A DNA stretch of 51,970 nucleotides from Acidobacteriota bacterium (lineage in GTDB: Bacteria; Acidobacteriota; UBA890; WLXD01): contig JAJCXT010000073.1 of NCBI GenBank assembly GCA_029263295.1, positions 1-51,970 of the forward strand, given 5' to 3'. Shown here piece after piece: positions 8,426 to 16,989 of the stretch. Every line of letters begins with the position of its first letter. Positions within the stretch are counted from its first letter, which is position 1. The notes beneath the pieces were generated by a model that was not told where the DNA came from, did no database searches, and saw only the letters and a list, made by a program, of their open reading frames with translations. The position numbers and the translations under genes are program-made.

Positions 8426-10897
8426 ATGACCTTCGTTTATCGCCTCCAGCGCTCGATTCACGCCCCCGGCCTGACCACCGCCGTGCTTCTGCTGGCGCTT
8501 CTGGTCGCGGCGGTCACAGCTACCCCTGTGGCTGCCCAGGAAGTCGTGGCCCCGGACGGGCGCGACGTCGAAGCCATCAGGATCGAAGGTAACGACCGGT
8601 TCGATGACGACACGGTTCGTTTCTACCTTTCCAGTCGCCCTGGGCGCCCGTTTGACAACGCGACCGCGCAACTCGACTACATGTCGCTGTTCAACACCGG
8701 GTGGTTTTCCAACCTGATGATGCGCTGGGAGGAAGGGACGGAAGGCGGGATTGTCATGGTGGTGGAGGTGACCGAACTACCGCTTCTTCGCCAGGTGCTC
8801 ATTGCCGGTACGGACAAGGTGGAGGTCGAGGACTTCGTCGAGCGTCTGGGGCTGCTCGAGCTGCAGATAGAGATCGATCAGCCCGTGAACACACAGCGGC
8901 TCCACGACAACATCGAGATTCTGACCTTGATGCTGCAGGGAGACGAGGGCCTGCAGTTCGTGCAGGTCGATCTCCAGGTGATCGAATCGGAGTTCGGCAG
9001 CGGCGTCGACGCCGTGTACAACGTCGTCGAGGGCGACTCGGTACGGATCGCGCTCGTGAAGTTCGATGGCAACACGGTCTTCACCGACCAAGAACTCCGC
9101 TGGATGCTGAAACGCACGGGCGAGCACCACTTCATGTCGTTCCTGAACAAGAACGATCGTTACTCGATGGCTGGTTACGAGGCGGACATGGTCGATGTTC
9201 GTCAGGCGTACATGAAGCTGGGGTACCTCAGCTTCCAGTACGGAGAACCCGACGTCGAGGTATTCGAGGAGGATCGTTCGCTCTGGTTCTCCGGCGTGCG
9301 CCGGCTGGCCCTGACGATTCCGATCATCGAAGGGGAGCAGCAGTTCGTCAACGAAGTCAGGGTGGAAGGCAACACCCATTTCACCGACGAAGAGCTGATG
9401 AAGGCCGTGGGGCTGAGGAGCGGGGACGTCCTGGATGCGGAGGAGGTTCGCTTTGCCCAGCAGGCGATCGAGAAGATCTACACGGAGGAAGGCTACCTGC
9501 AGGTTGCTGCTGCGCCATTCCCTGAGCCTGTCGACGACAGCGGTACCCTGAACAACATCGTCTACCGGATCCAGGAGAACGCTGTCTATCGGGTCAATCG
9601 CATCGAGTTTTCCGGCAACACCCATACTCGCGACTTTGTTCTGCGGCGCAACCTGAACCTGCATGAGCTTGCCCGCTGGGACCAGACGCGATTCGAGTCG
9701 AGCGTCTCGCGGCTGTGGCGGCTGGGCTACTTCCAGAACGTAGAACCCGAAATGGACACGGCACCTCCTGGGGAATCGCTCGACCCGGAGTTGGTGCCTG
9801 ATCCCCAGTTCGGCACGGTCGATGTGGGGATGAAGGTCGAGGAAGTCGGCCGCAACCAGATCTCGTTCGGCGGCGGTCTGTCCGCCCTCGAGGGCGGCTT
9901 CGTCCAGTTCGGATACACCACACGTAACCTGCTCGGCTATGGCCAGACGCTGTCGTTGAACGGCCAACTGGGCAAGCTGCGGCAGAACCTGAGACTGTCG
10001 TTCGCGGACAGCTACTTCCTTGGCAAGCAGATCCGGTTCGGCGCGGACGTATTTCGCGACGCGATCGACTTTCCAGACTTCCAGCGGTCAGGCACGGGGT
10101 TCTCGGTCCGTGGTGGTAAGTCACTGAACTTCGAAGAGACATGGTCCGCCTGGCTCGAGTACAACTTCGAAGTCATCGACATCGGTGATGTCGGGGCTAG
10201 CTTCGGTGGGCTATCGAGCCCCATTTTCCAGTCGCTCTTCCTGACCCAGGGTCAGCGCACGACGAGCAGCCTGCGTCCGTTCGTTTTCTACAGCAACGTC
10301 GACAGCCCGTTCATGCCTTCGCGTGGTCATCGCACCAGCGTCTCGTTCGAGTACGCTGGCGGACCGCTGGGCGGCACACTGGACTTCTGGAAGACGTTCG
10401 TTCGCACGACGCACTGGATCCCGACGGTGACAACGGGGTCAGGCTTCGTCCGTCAGCCGAAACAGGTGATCGCGCTCAACGTGCGCGCCGACTGGGCGCA
10501 ACCACACAGCGGCCTCACGGAGATCCCCATCTTCGAGCGCTACTTCCTCGGTGGCAGTAACTCGGTTCGTGGTACGCGGCTGAACTCGATCGGCCCGATC
10601 GATGAGCGCGGCAACATCCTCGGGGGCACGAAAGCGCTCCAGTACAACCTCGAGTACATCTTCGTACTCAACCCGTCGATGCGGGTGAAGGCCTTCCACG
10701 ATGCGGGCCAGGCCTGGCTGGAGAGTCAGTCCCCCAACTTCTCCGAGATGCGCAAGACGGTTGGCGTCGAGGTCGAGGTCTTCATGCCGGTGTTCAACGT
10801 TCCTTTCCGCTTCTTCTGGGCCCACAACTTCGATCCCCTGGAGTTCTTCGGGGAGACGAAGTCGACGTTCGAGTTCGCGATTGGCTCGACGTTCTAG
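8426..10897 (+). CDS. bamA: Outer-membrane protein assembly factor BamA
   Basis: Omp85 family insertase that folds beta-barrel proteins into the outer membrane. From ATG 8426 the product is 823 residues: signal peptide (hydrophobic TTAVLLLALLVAAV, cleavage near TPVAAQ), a series of POTRA domains from about residue 47 (VEAIRIEGNDRFDDDTV and repeats such as VRVEGNTHFTDEELMKAV) to about 460, then the 16-strand barrel. The barrel carries the family motif NSVRGTRLNSIGP near residue 714 and ends in a C-terminal Phe, as expected for the beta-signal. ATG 8345 would place 27 extra residues before the signal peptide and is less likely. No skp/ompH gene lies between bamA and lpxD, unlike many genomes. 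Confidence 0.95.
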   Translation: MTFVYRLQRSIHAPGLTTAVLLLALLVAAVTATPVAAQEVVAPDGRDVEAIRIEGNDRFDDDTVRFYLSSRPGRPFDNATAQLDYMSLFNTGWFSNLMMRWEEGTEGGIVMVVEVTELPLLRQVLIAGTDKVEVEDFVERLGLLELQIEIDQPVNTQRLHDNIEILTLMLQGDEGLQFVQVDLQVIESEFGSGVDAVYNVVEGDSVRIALVKFDGNTVFTDQELRWMLKRTGEHHFMSFLNKNDRYSMAGYEADMVDVRQAYMKLGYLSFQYGEPDVEVFEEDRSLWFSGVRRLALTIPIIEGEQQFVNEVRVEGNTHFTDEELMKAVGLRSGDVLDAEEVRFAQQAIEKIYTEEGYLQVAAAPFPEPVDDSGTLNNIVYRIQENAVYRVNRIEFSGNTHTRDFVLRRNLNLHELARWDQTRFESSVSRLWRLGYFQNVEPEMDTAPPGESLDPELVPDPQFGTVDVGMKVEEVGRNQISFGGGLSALEGGFVQFGYTTRNLLGYGQTLSLNGQLGKLRQNLRLSFADSYFLGKQIRFGADVFRDAIDFPDFQRSGTGFSVRGGKSLNFEETWSAWLEYNFEVIDIGDVGASFGGLSSPIFQSLFLTQGQRTTSSLRPFVFYSNVDSPFMPSRGHRTSVSFEYAGGPLGGTLDFWKTFVRTTHWIPTVTTGSGFVRQPKQVIALNVRADWAQPHSGLTEIPIFERYFLGGSNSVRGTRLNSIGPIDERGNILGGTKALQYNLEYIFVLNPSMRVKAFHDAGQAWLESQSPNFSEMRKTVGVEVEVFMPVFNVPFRFFWAHNFDPLEFFGETKSTFEFAIGSTF

Positions 10898-11942
10898 ATC
10901 CGGAGACGTTCTCGGCCTCGCGGAGCTCGCAGAGCTCGCGAGTGGCGAACTGCACGGTTCAGGCGAAGGGCAAGTGACCTCGGTCGCCGAACTGGACCGT
11001 GCCACCGTGGGCGACCTCGTCTTTGTCGTTGACCAGAAGCGGTTGGCGGCTCTGGCCGGATGCGAGGCCTCGGTGGCCATCGTGCCTGCGGAGCTGGCCG
11101 CCGCGGCTCACGCGGAGCATGGATTGCCGACTATCGGGGTCGCGGACCCCTATCTCGCCATAGCTGCCGTGCTCGAGAAGTTCTACCCGCTCGCGCCAGC
11201 GACTCACGGAGTGCATGCAGGAGCGTTCGTCGCCGAAACGGCGGTCCTGGGCGACGGGGTCGTGGTAGCAGCGGGCGCGGTGATCGACACTGGCGCCAAT
11301 GTAGGGGACCGAACCGAGGTTGGCGCCGGAACCTACGTTGGCCCCGATGTGGTCATTGGCGCCGACTGTCTGCTGCACCAGAACGTAACGGTCTATCCGG
11401 GTACGACGATCGGTTCGAGAGCGCTGCTGCACGCGGGTGCTGTGATCGGTGCCGACGGGTTCGGCTTTGCGCGCGCCGCCGAAGAACACATGAAGATCCC
11501 CCAGGTCGGCGGAGTCCGGATCGGCGACGACGTGGAGATCGGGGCGAACACGTGCGTGGATAGGGGCACCCTCAGCGATACCGTTGTTGGCTCCGGCACC
11601 AAAATCGACAACCTCGTACAGATCGGCCACAATTGCCTCATCGGCAGTAACTGCACGATTTGCGCGCTGTGCGGCCTGTCCGGCAGCACCGTGCTCGAGG
11701 ACGGTGTCGTCATGGGCGGTAACGTCGGGACAGCGGGGCACCAGGTAATCGGCGCCGGTTCGATGGTCGCCGCCAAGTCAGGCGTGCATGGTGACGTATC
11801 AGCGGGCTCGGTGATCGCGGGCATGCCGCACTTGGACGTCAGGGTTTGGCGCCGAGTCGTCGGCGCACTAGCGAAACTACCAGAGCTACTTCGCCGCGTG
11901 CGGCGAATCGAACGTCGGCTCGACGAGCCACACGAGGAGTAG
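10881..11942 (+). CDS. lpxD: UDP-3-O-(3-hydroxyacyl)glucosamine N-acyltransferase LpxD
   Basis: Adds the second hydroxyacyl chain to UDP-3-O-acyl-GlcN in lipid A synthesis. The N-terminal domain (LGLAELAELASGELHG and LDRATVGDLVFVVDQKRL) is the LpxD uridine-binding region, followed from about residue 105 by hexapeptide repeats of a left-handed beta-helix. The catalytic His is His250 in QIGHNC. No ATG or GTG exists before the conserved domain; the only reasonable start is TTG 10881, which overlaps the end of bamA by 17 nt and gives 353 residues. fabZ follows 3 nt after the stop. Confidence 0.92.
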   Translation: MARRSRSGDVLGLAELAELASGELHGSGEGQVTSVAELDRATVGDLVFVVDQKRLAALAGCEASVAIVPAELAAAAHAEHGLPTIGVADPYLAIAAVLEKFYPLAPATHGVHAGAFVAETAVLGDGVVVAAGAVIDTGANVGDRTEVGAGTYVGPDVVIGADCLLHQNVTVYPGTTIGSRALLHAGAVIGADGFGFARAAEEHMKIPQVGGVRIGDDVEIGANTCVDRGTLSDTVVGSGTKIDNLVQIGHNCLIGSNCTICALCGLSGSTVLEDGVVMGGNVGTAGHQVIGAGSMVAAKSGVHGDVSAGSVIAGMPHLDVRVWRRVVGALAKLPELLRRVRRIERRLDEPHEE

Positions 11943-11945
11943 TCA

Positions 11946-12410
11946 GTGAGCGTCGATATAGAAGGAATCCGGAAGGTCCTGCCGCATCGTTATCCGTTCC
12001 TGCTGGTGGACAGAGTTCTGGAGGTTGTGCCGGGCGAGACTCTCGTTGCCATCAAGAACGTCACCATCAATGAGCCCTTCTTCGACGGCCACTTCCCGGG
12101 TAACCCGGTGATGCCGGGTGTCTTGATTGTGGAGGCGCTGGCGCAGGCGGGCGCCCTCCTCGTGAATGCCAGCCAGGCAGCGAACGGCGAGTCGCTGGAG
12201 AACAAGTACCTGTATCTCGCCGGTATAGACCGGGCACGGTTTCGCCGCGTCGTGCAGCCGGGCGATCAGTTGAGGCTCGAGGCGGAGGTGAAGAGCATCC
12301 GGCGGCGCTCCTGCAAGATGTTCGGGCGCGCTACGGTCGATGGCGAACTCGCCGCGAGTGGCGAGATGCTCTGCATGCTCGTCGACGCGCCTAGCGGAGC
12401 GGACCAGTGA
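11946..12410 (+). CDS. fabZ: 3-hydroxyacyl-ACP dehydratase FabZ
   Basis: Hotdog-fold dehydratase that converts 3-hydroxyacyl-ACP to trans-2-enoyl-ACP and so competes with LpxA and LpxD for the same substrate. 154 residues; His14 lies in [12 protein letters not shown] and the catalytic pair is His49 ([14 protein letters not shown]) and Glu63 (LIVEALAQ). GTG start 3 nt after lpxD. The stop overlaps the lpxA start by 4 nt (GTGA). The order lpxD-fabZ-lpxA is the conserved lipid A block. Confidence 0.96.
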   Translation: MSVDIEGIRKVLPHRYPFLLVDRVLEVVPGETLVAIKNVTINEPFFDGHFPGNPVMPGVLIVEALAQAGALLVNASQAANGESLENKYLYLAGIDRARFRRVVQPGDQLRLEAEVKSIRRRSCKMFGRATVDGELAASGEMLCMLVDAPSGADQ

Positions 12411-13192
12411 CCTCGTCCGTGGAGTGCCATCCGACGGCCGTCGTCGACCCGAGCGCGGAACTCGGCGCCGGGGTCAAGATCGGCCCGTACGCAGTGATTC
12501 AGGGCGCCGCCAAGATTGGCGACGGCTGCGAGATTGGCGCTTTCGCCGTGATCGACGAGTATGTCGTCCTCGGCGCGGAAAATCATTTGTTCCCGCACGC
12601 TTGCGTCGGATCGGTGCCGCAGGACCTCAAGTTTCATGGCGAGGTCTCGTACCTGGAAGTCGGCGACAGGAACGTGTTCCGCGAGTTCGTGACCGTCAAT
12701 CGCGGCACGGAGGGCGGTGGCGGAGTGACCCGAATCGGATCCGGCAATCTCTTCATGGCGTATAGCCATGTCGCTCACGATTGCATCGTCGGAGACCACA
12801 CGATCTTCGGTAACGCGGCGGCGCTGGGCGGCCACGTCGAGGTCGGTGACTATGCGATCCTGAACGCGTATGCGGCGGTGCAGCAGTTCGTTCGCATAGG
12901 CGAGCACGCATACCTCGCCGGCCATGCCGGAGCTACGCTGGATATCGTGCCCTTCGCCAAATTGCATGGGAATCCAGCGCGCATCATCGGATTGAACGCC
13001 GTGGGATTGCGCCGCCGTGGATTCGATGGTGATACTCGCCGTCAGCTCAAGCGGGCCTATCGGATGCTCTTCCGCGACAAGCTCAACACGACGCAGGCGC
13101 TCGCGGCGATCGCCGAGGCCAATCTCGACGCGCCGGAAGTTGCGCGGCTGGTGGCCTTCGTCGAGGGGAGCGAGCGTGGCATCGTCAAGTAG
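12407..13192 (+). CDS. lpxA: UDP-N-acetylglucosamine acyltransferase LpxA
   Basis: First enzyme of lipid A synthesis; transfers a 3-hydroxyacyl chain from ACP to UDP-GlcNAc (or to an amino-sugar analogue). 261 residues: hexapeptide-repeat left-handed helix over the first about 190 residues and a C-terminal helical domain (RQLKRAYRMLFRDKLN). The catalytic His is His124 in SHVAHDC, and the family motif VPQDLKFHGE is present. GTG start overlapping fabZ. The sugar (GlcN or 3-amino type) cannot be judged from this sequence alone, but the MocA-type oxidoreductase two genes downstream makes the question relevant. Confidence 0.96.
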   Translation: MTSSVECHPTAVVDPSAELGAGVKIGPYAVIQGAAKIGDGCEIGAFAVIDEYVVLGAENHLFPHACVGSVPQDLKFHGEVSYLEVGDRNVFREFVTVNRGTEGGGGVTRIGSGNLFMAYSHVAHDCIVGDHTIFGNAAALGGHVEVGDYAILNAYAAVQQFVRIGEHAYLAGHAGATLDIVPFAKLHGNPARIIGLNAVGLRRRGFDGDTRRQLKRAYRMLFRDKLNTTQALAAIAEANLDAPEVARLVAFVEGSERGIVK

Positions 13193-14000
13193 CCAACTCG
13201 GACTAATCGCAGGCTCCTCCCAGATGCCGCGTGTCGTGGCGCGAGAGGCGAAGGCGGCGGGCTGTGAGGTCTATGCCGTTGCGATCCGCGGAATCACCGA
13301 TCCTGCCCTGGAGGATTGCGTAGACAAGTTGCGGTGGCTCGAATGGAGCGACCTCCAGGGATTCTTCGCGCTCCTGCAGGAGTGGCAGGCGGCGGGTATC
13401 GGCGAGGCGATCATGGCCGGCAAGGTGGAACAGCAGCGCATGTACGCACGCGATGAGTCCGGCGAGATGGAGAAGCTCATCGAGGGGCTCCCGACTGGCC
13501 ACACCGACGAACTGCTCGGTGCCGTCGCCAATGTTCTGTCCGGTGCAGGCATTGAACTGTTGCCCTCCACGCGCTACCTCGGACGCTACATGCCGGGGGT
13601 GGGCCACGTCGCTGGACGCCCATTGGATGAGCGCGAGAGCGCCGACGTGGCGCATGGCTGGCGCATTGCCAAGGCGCTGGGCACGCACGACATAGGGCAG
13701 ACCATTGTGGTCAAGGAGAAAGCCGTCGTCGCGGTGGAGGGCATGGAAGGGACCGATGCTTGCATCCGCCGCGCCGGCGACCTGGCGGGACCAGGCTCGG
13801 TGGTCGTCAAGGTGGCCAAACCTGACCAGGATCTCCGCTTCGATGTGCCTGTGGTCGGAGCGCAGACGATTGCCGCGATGCGCGATGCGGGCGCGGGGGC
13901 GCTGGCATTCGAGGCGGACATCACGGTGTTGTTTGACGCCGCGGAGATCGCGGCCGCGGTAGGTGAAGACATCGGTTTGATGGCGCGGGCCGATGACTGA
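13176..14000 (+). CDS. lpxI: UDP-2,3-diacylglucosamine pyrophosphatase LpxI
   Basis: Hydrolyses UDP-2,3-diacyl-GlcN to lipid X and UMP, replacing LpxH in many non-enterobacterial lineages. About 274 residues of the LpxI/DUF1009 family: LGLIAGSSQMPRVVAREAKAAG at the N-terminus, then MAGKVEQQRMY and the C-terminal block VVVKEKAVVAVEGMEGTD with PDQDLRFDVPVVG. GTG 13176 is favoured because GAGGGGAG stands directly before it and the protein begins at the conserved strand; this overlaps lpxA by 17 nt. The next gene starts 8 nt before its stop. No lpxH candidate was seen in the window. Confidence 0.93.
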   Translation: MASSSSQLGLIAGSSQMPRVVAREAKAAGCEVYAVAIRGITDPALEDCVDKLRWLEWSDLQGFFALLQEWQAAGIGEAIMAGKVEQQRMYARDESGEMEKLIEGLPTGHTDELLGAVANVLSGAGIELLPSTRYLGRYMPGVGHVAGRPLDERESADVAHGWRIAKALGTHDIGQTIVVKEKAVVAVEGMEGTDACIRRAGDLAGPGSVVVKVAKPDQDLRFDVPVVGAQTIAAMRDAGAGALAFEADITVLFDAAEIAAAVGEDIGLMARADD

Positions 14001-14940
14001 CAGTCGCGTGAGAGTGGGTGTGGTGGGCGTGGGGTCGATTGGTCGGCATCATGCGCGGATCCTGAGCGAGGCGCCCGGTGCTCAGTTCGTCGGGCTCTTC
14101 GATACTGATCCCGATCGGGCGAACCGAGTGGCGGCAGAGTTCGGCTGCGAGGCGCACGCGTCGCTCGACGAACTGTTGGCCATGGTTGATGCGGTGAGCG
14201 TGGCGGTGCCGACTCCCGCGCATGCCGAGGTTGGTGAGCGTTGCCTTCTCGCGGGCTGCGACATCATGATCGAGAAACCGCTCGCTACCAGCGTCGAAGA
14301 GGCCGACCGTCTCGTGGCCGCCGCGGAGGGCGCCGGGAAGCTCCTTCAGGTAGGGCACGTGGAACGTTACAACCCGGCGGTAGAAGCGCTGCTCCCGCGG
14401 GTGGACAACCCCGGGTTCATCGAGATCCACCGCATGGGTACGTTCGTTGAGCGAAGTCTCGAGGTCGACGTGATCGCGGATCTGATGATTCACGATATCG
14501 ACATCATGCACGCGCTGGTTGATGCCGAGGTGGCGGATGTGCGCGCTGTCGGCATTCCGGTGCTCTCCGACGAGATCGATATCGCCAACGCTCGGCTCGA
14601 GTTGTCCTCTGGCTGCATCGTGAACATGACGGCGAGCCGCGTCAGCATGAACCGCGTACGCAAGGTGCGGATCTTCCAACCACGGGCGTACTTCTCGGTC
14701 GACTACTCCGAGCAGAGTGTCGCCTGTTATCGATTACAGGACGAAGACGGTGGCCGCCCGTCGATCGCGGGCGACCCGGTGGTCGTCGACAAGGGCGAGC
14801 CGCTTGTCGCAGAACTGCAGGACTTCGTCGCCTGCGTGCGTACCCGCAGGCCCGTTCGCGTGGACGGAGTCGCCGGGTGCAGGGCGATGCGGACAGCATT
14901 CAAGATCAGAGCCGCGCTTACACGATCGGCCGGCGCCTAG
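13993..14940 (+). CDS. Gfo/Idh/MocA-family NAD(P)-dependent oxidoreductase (GnnA-like candidate)
   Basis: 315 residues: an N-terminal Rossmann fold (VGVVGVGSIGRHHARIL, glycine motif near residues 8-16), then IEKPLAT near residue 95, the diagnostic EKP motif of this family, and a C-terminal alpha/beta substrate domain. Family members oxidise or reduce sugar ring positions. Beside lpxA and lpxI, a homologue known as GnnA oxidises UDP-GlcNAc at C3 so that lipid A is built on 2,3-diaminoglucose. The partner aminotransferase GnnB is not visible here, so that role is inference. The start overlaps lpxI by 8 nt, so it is in the lipid A operon. Confidence 0.85.
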   Translation: MTDSRVRVGVVGVGSIGRHHARILSEAPGAQFVGLFDTDPDRANRVAAEFGCEAHASLDELLAMVDAVSVAVPTPAHAEVGERCLLAGCDIMIEKPLATSVEEADRLVAAAEGAGKLLQVGHVERYNPAVEALLPRVDNPGFIEIHRMGTFVERSLEVDVIADLMIHDIDIMHALVDAEVADVRAVGIPVLSDEIDIANARLELSSGCIVNMTASRVSMNRVRKVRIFQPRAYFSVDYSEQSVACYRLQDEDGGRPSIAGDPVVVDKGEPLVAELQDFVACVRTRRPVRVDGVAGCRAMRTAFKIRAALTRSAGA

Positions 14941-14953
14941 GATCCAAGTTCTG

Positions 14954-14971
14954 CTACCCTGCGCAGGGTAG
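14954..14971. promoter_or_regulatory. Perfect 18-bp palindrome
   Basis: CTACCCTG-CG-CAGGGTAG, 8-bp arms with a 2-nt centre, 13 nt after the oxidoreductase stop and followed by TTTCT. It could act as a hairpin terminator for the lpx operon (7-bp stem with a GCGC loop) or as a dimer-binding operator for the next gene, whose start is 28 nt downstream. Confidence 0.45.
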
Positions 14972-14998
14972 TTTCTCGGGAAAAAAGTCAGGTCACGC

Positions 14999-16171
14999 AT
15001 GCAATATCCGTTCAATATCAGCCCGCGCCCGACGGTGGGGATCGAAGAAGAATTCCAGATCTGCGATCCCGAGACCGGAGAGCTCGTTCCCCGCGTCAAC
15101 GAGCTCATGGCGCATGCGGACGAGAACGCCAAGAAGTTCCTGGCCTACGACCTGATCCAGTCACTGATCGAGTCGGTTACAGACATTGGCGCTACGGTCG
15201 ATGATGCGGTAGCCGACCTGGCGCAGAAGCGCCGCCTCGTTCAGGGCTACGCAGAGGCCGAAGGGTGCACGCTCGGGATCACCGGCACCCACCCGTGGGC
15301 TGACCCGCGCGAGACCGTGTTCGTCGAGACCGAGTCCTACCAGTGGGTTCGCGACCAGCTGCGCTACGTGGCGAACCGCAACATCTCTTTCGGGCTGCAC
15401 GTGCACGTTGGCGTTGACGATCAGGAACGCGCCATTTACGTGGCCAATCGCGCCCGGCGCTGGATCGGCCCGTTCATCGCGGTGGCGGCGAACTCGCCGT
15501 TCCTGGATGGGGTGGATACCGGCTGGGACTCGTCACGTTCCTTCGTCTTCGGCACGTTTCCGCGCTCGGGAGTGCCACCAACCTTGCACAGCTGGCGGCA
15601 CTACGAGGACGTAATGTCCGGCCTGCAACAGGCGGGCAGCATCACCAAGCCACGGCACATCTGGTGGAACCTCAGGTGCCACCCGACCTTCGGGACGGTC
15701 GAGTTGCGAGTCTGTGATGTGCAGATGTCGCTGCGTCGGACAGCCGCTATCGCGGCCGTGTTCCAGGCGCTCGTCGTGACGTACGCTGAGCTGCATCGCG
15801 CGGGCGAATCTGAACCTGAGCTCGAGCGGCCCTTCCTCGAGGATGCACGGTTCAAGGGGATGCGTTTCGGCCTCGACGCCGACGTGATGGACCCGGAGAT
15901 GCGTGACCTCGTATCGATGCGGGACCTGGCGATGCGGATGGTGGAATTCGGCAGTGGCGCTGCTGCGAAGCTGGGAACGGAGAAGCACCTCGAGGTGTTC
16001 CGCGAGATGGTCGAACGAGGAAACGGGGCCTGTTACCAGCGACGAGTCCTGGCCGAGACCGGCGGCGATATTCGCGCCGCCCAGCTGCGGCTGTTACGTG
16101 AATCGCGTGGGTTGATCGAGGCGCCCGACCTCGACCAGGATATCGACCAGATCTCTGACACCGGCTGTTAG
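14999..16171 (+). CDS. YbdK-type carboxylate-amine ligase (GCS2 family)
   Basis: ATP-grasp-like glutamate-cysteine ligase 2 family member, 390 residues (YbdK of E. coli is about 370). The N-terminal VGIEEEFQICDPETGEL with its acidic cluster binds metal/ATP, GLHVHVGVDD is the conserved histidine strand, and RCHPTFGTVELRVCDVQ is the family active-site strand. Family members form gamma-glutamyl amide bonds; YbdK has only weak glutamate-cysteine ligase activity and its true substrate is unknown, so I do not assign gshA. A short gap with a palindrome separates it from the lpx genes. The MBL-fold gene follows 6 nt downstream, indicating one transcript. Confidence 0.88.
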   Translation: MQYPFNISPRPTVGIEEEFQICDPETGELVPRVNELMAHADENAKKFLAYDLIQSLIESVTDIGATVDDAVADLAQKRRLVQGYAEAEGCTLGITGTHPWADPRETVFVETESYQWVRDQLRYVANRNISFGLHVHVGVDDQERAIYVANRARRWIGPFIAVAANSPFLDGVDTGWDSSRSFVFGTFPRSGVPPTLHSWRHYEDVMSGLQQAGSITKPRHIWWNLRCHPTFGTVELRVCDVQMSLRRTAAIAAVFQALVVTYAELHRAGESEPELERPFLEDARFKGMRFGLDADVMDPEMRDLVSMRDLAMRMVEFGSGAAAKLGTEKHLEVFREMVERGNGACYQRRVLAETGGDIRAAQLRLLRESRGLIEAPDLDQDIDQISDTGC

Positions 16172-16177
16172 TCGCTG

Positions 16178-16957
16178 GTGTTGACGGTCCACGTTCTGGG
16201 CGCGGGCAACGGTCGTCCCGGCGCCGACCGGGATACGTCAGGACTGCTGATCGAGGCGGCAGCCAGGTACACGCTCGTGGATTGCCCTGGCGGCGTCGTC
16301 GCGAAGATGGCGCGCATCGGCCTCGCGCCCGAGGTTGTGGACAGGGTCATCCTGACCCACGACCACGTCGACCATATCTATGGGTTGCCGCACTTGATCC
16401 ACGCGCTCGCGATCGGGGGCTCGGTGGAGCCTGTGCCGGTCTACGGGCCCGCTGAAACTCTGGAGACGGTGGCGACTGTGTTGAGCGCACACCGTCTCGT
16501 GGGCACTGACTATCCGGCCATGGAGGCCCATGTGGTACCCGTCGCGTCGAAGGTCGCAGTCCTGAACGAGGAAATCCACGTCGTGGCTAGTCCAGCCCTG
16601 CATTCGCGGCCGACGTTGGCGCTCCGGATCGCCAAAGACGAGGCGGTGCTCGGATTGTCGTCCGACAGCTTGCCTTGTGCCGAGATCGAACAGTTGTGCG
16701 CTGACGCGGACGTGCTGCTGCACGATTGCGGCGGCGTGGAGGCGGATCGCGCAAGTTTCGCCTCTCATCATGCGAGCGCTGGCGAGGCCGCTGGTGTTGC
16801 TTCTCGCGCTGGCGTGGGAAGGCTCTATTTGACCCATCTGCCGCCCGTTGATGCCGTGCAGGAGGCGAGTATGTTGGCCGAGGCGACAGTGCTCTTCGGC
16901 GGGCCGGTCGCGTTGGCGCGCGATCGTGACCGCTATGACCTGGGCGGGGTCGGCTAG
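16178..16957 (+). CDS. MBL-fold metallohydrolase, RNase Z-like
   Basis: 259 residues with a metallo-beta-lactamase fold. The metal-binding motif is THDHVDH near residue 65, with later ligands in the strand LLHDCGG and near the C-terminus LTHLPP. The glycine-rich start (VHVLGAGNGRPG) resembles RNase Z and PqqB-like hydrolases. GTG 16178 and TTG 16181 are both possible starts. A second, more canonical RNase Z is at 38869, so this one probably has another substrate, perhaps a cyclic phosphodiester or ester. It lies between the YbdK-like ligase and a methyltransferase on one strand. Confidence 0.82.
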   Translation: MLTVHVLGAGNGRPGADRDTSGLLIEAAARYTLVDCPGGVVAKMARIGLAPEVVDRVILTHDHVDHIYGLPHLIHALAIGGSVEPVPVYGPAETLETVATVLSAHRLVGTDYPAMEAHVVPVASKVAVLNEEIHVVASPALHSRPTLALRIAKDEAVLGLSSDSLPCAEIEQLCADADVLLHDCGGVEADRASFASHHASAGEAAGVASRAGVGRLYLTHLPPVDAVQEASMLAEATVLFGGPVALARDRDRYDLGGVG

Positions 16958-16989
16958 CCAACTGCCGGTGCGATAACCTCACGGCCGAC

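Noticed and set aside
8777-9967. A 396-codon minus-strand frame opposite bamA
   Set aside because: Antisense shadow; bamA reads perfectly on the plus strand.
10701-10880. Extension of lpxD into bamA
   Set aside because: The residues before TTG 10881 are Ser/Arg-rich and antiphase to the bamA barrel; only the part from about 10881 resembles LpxD.
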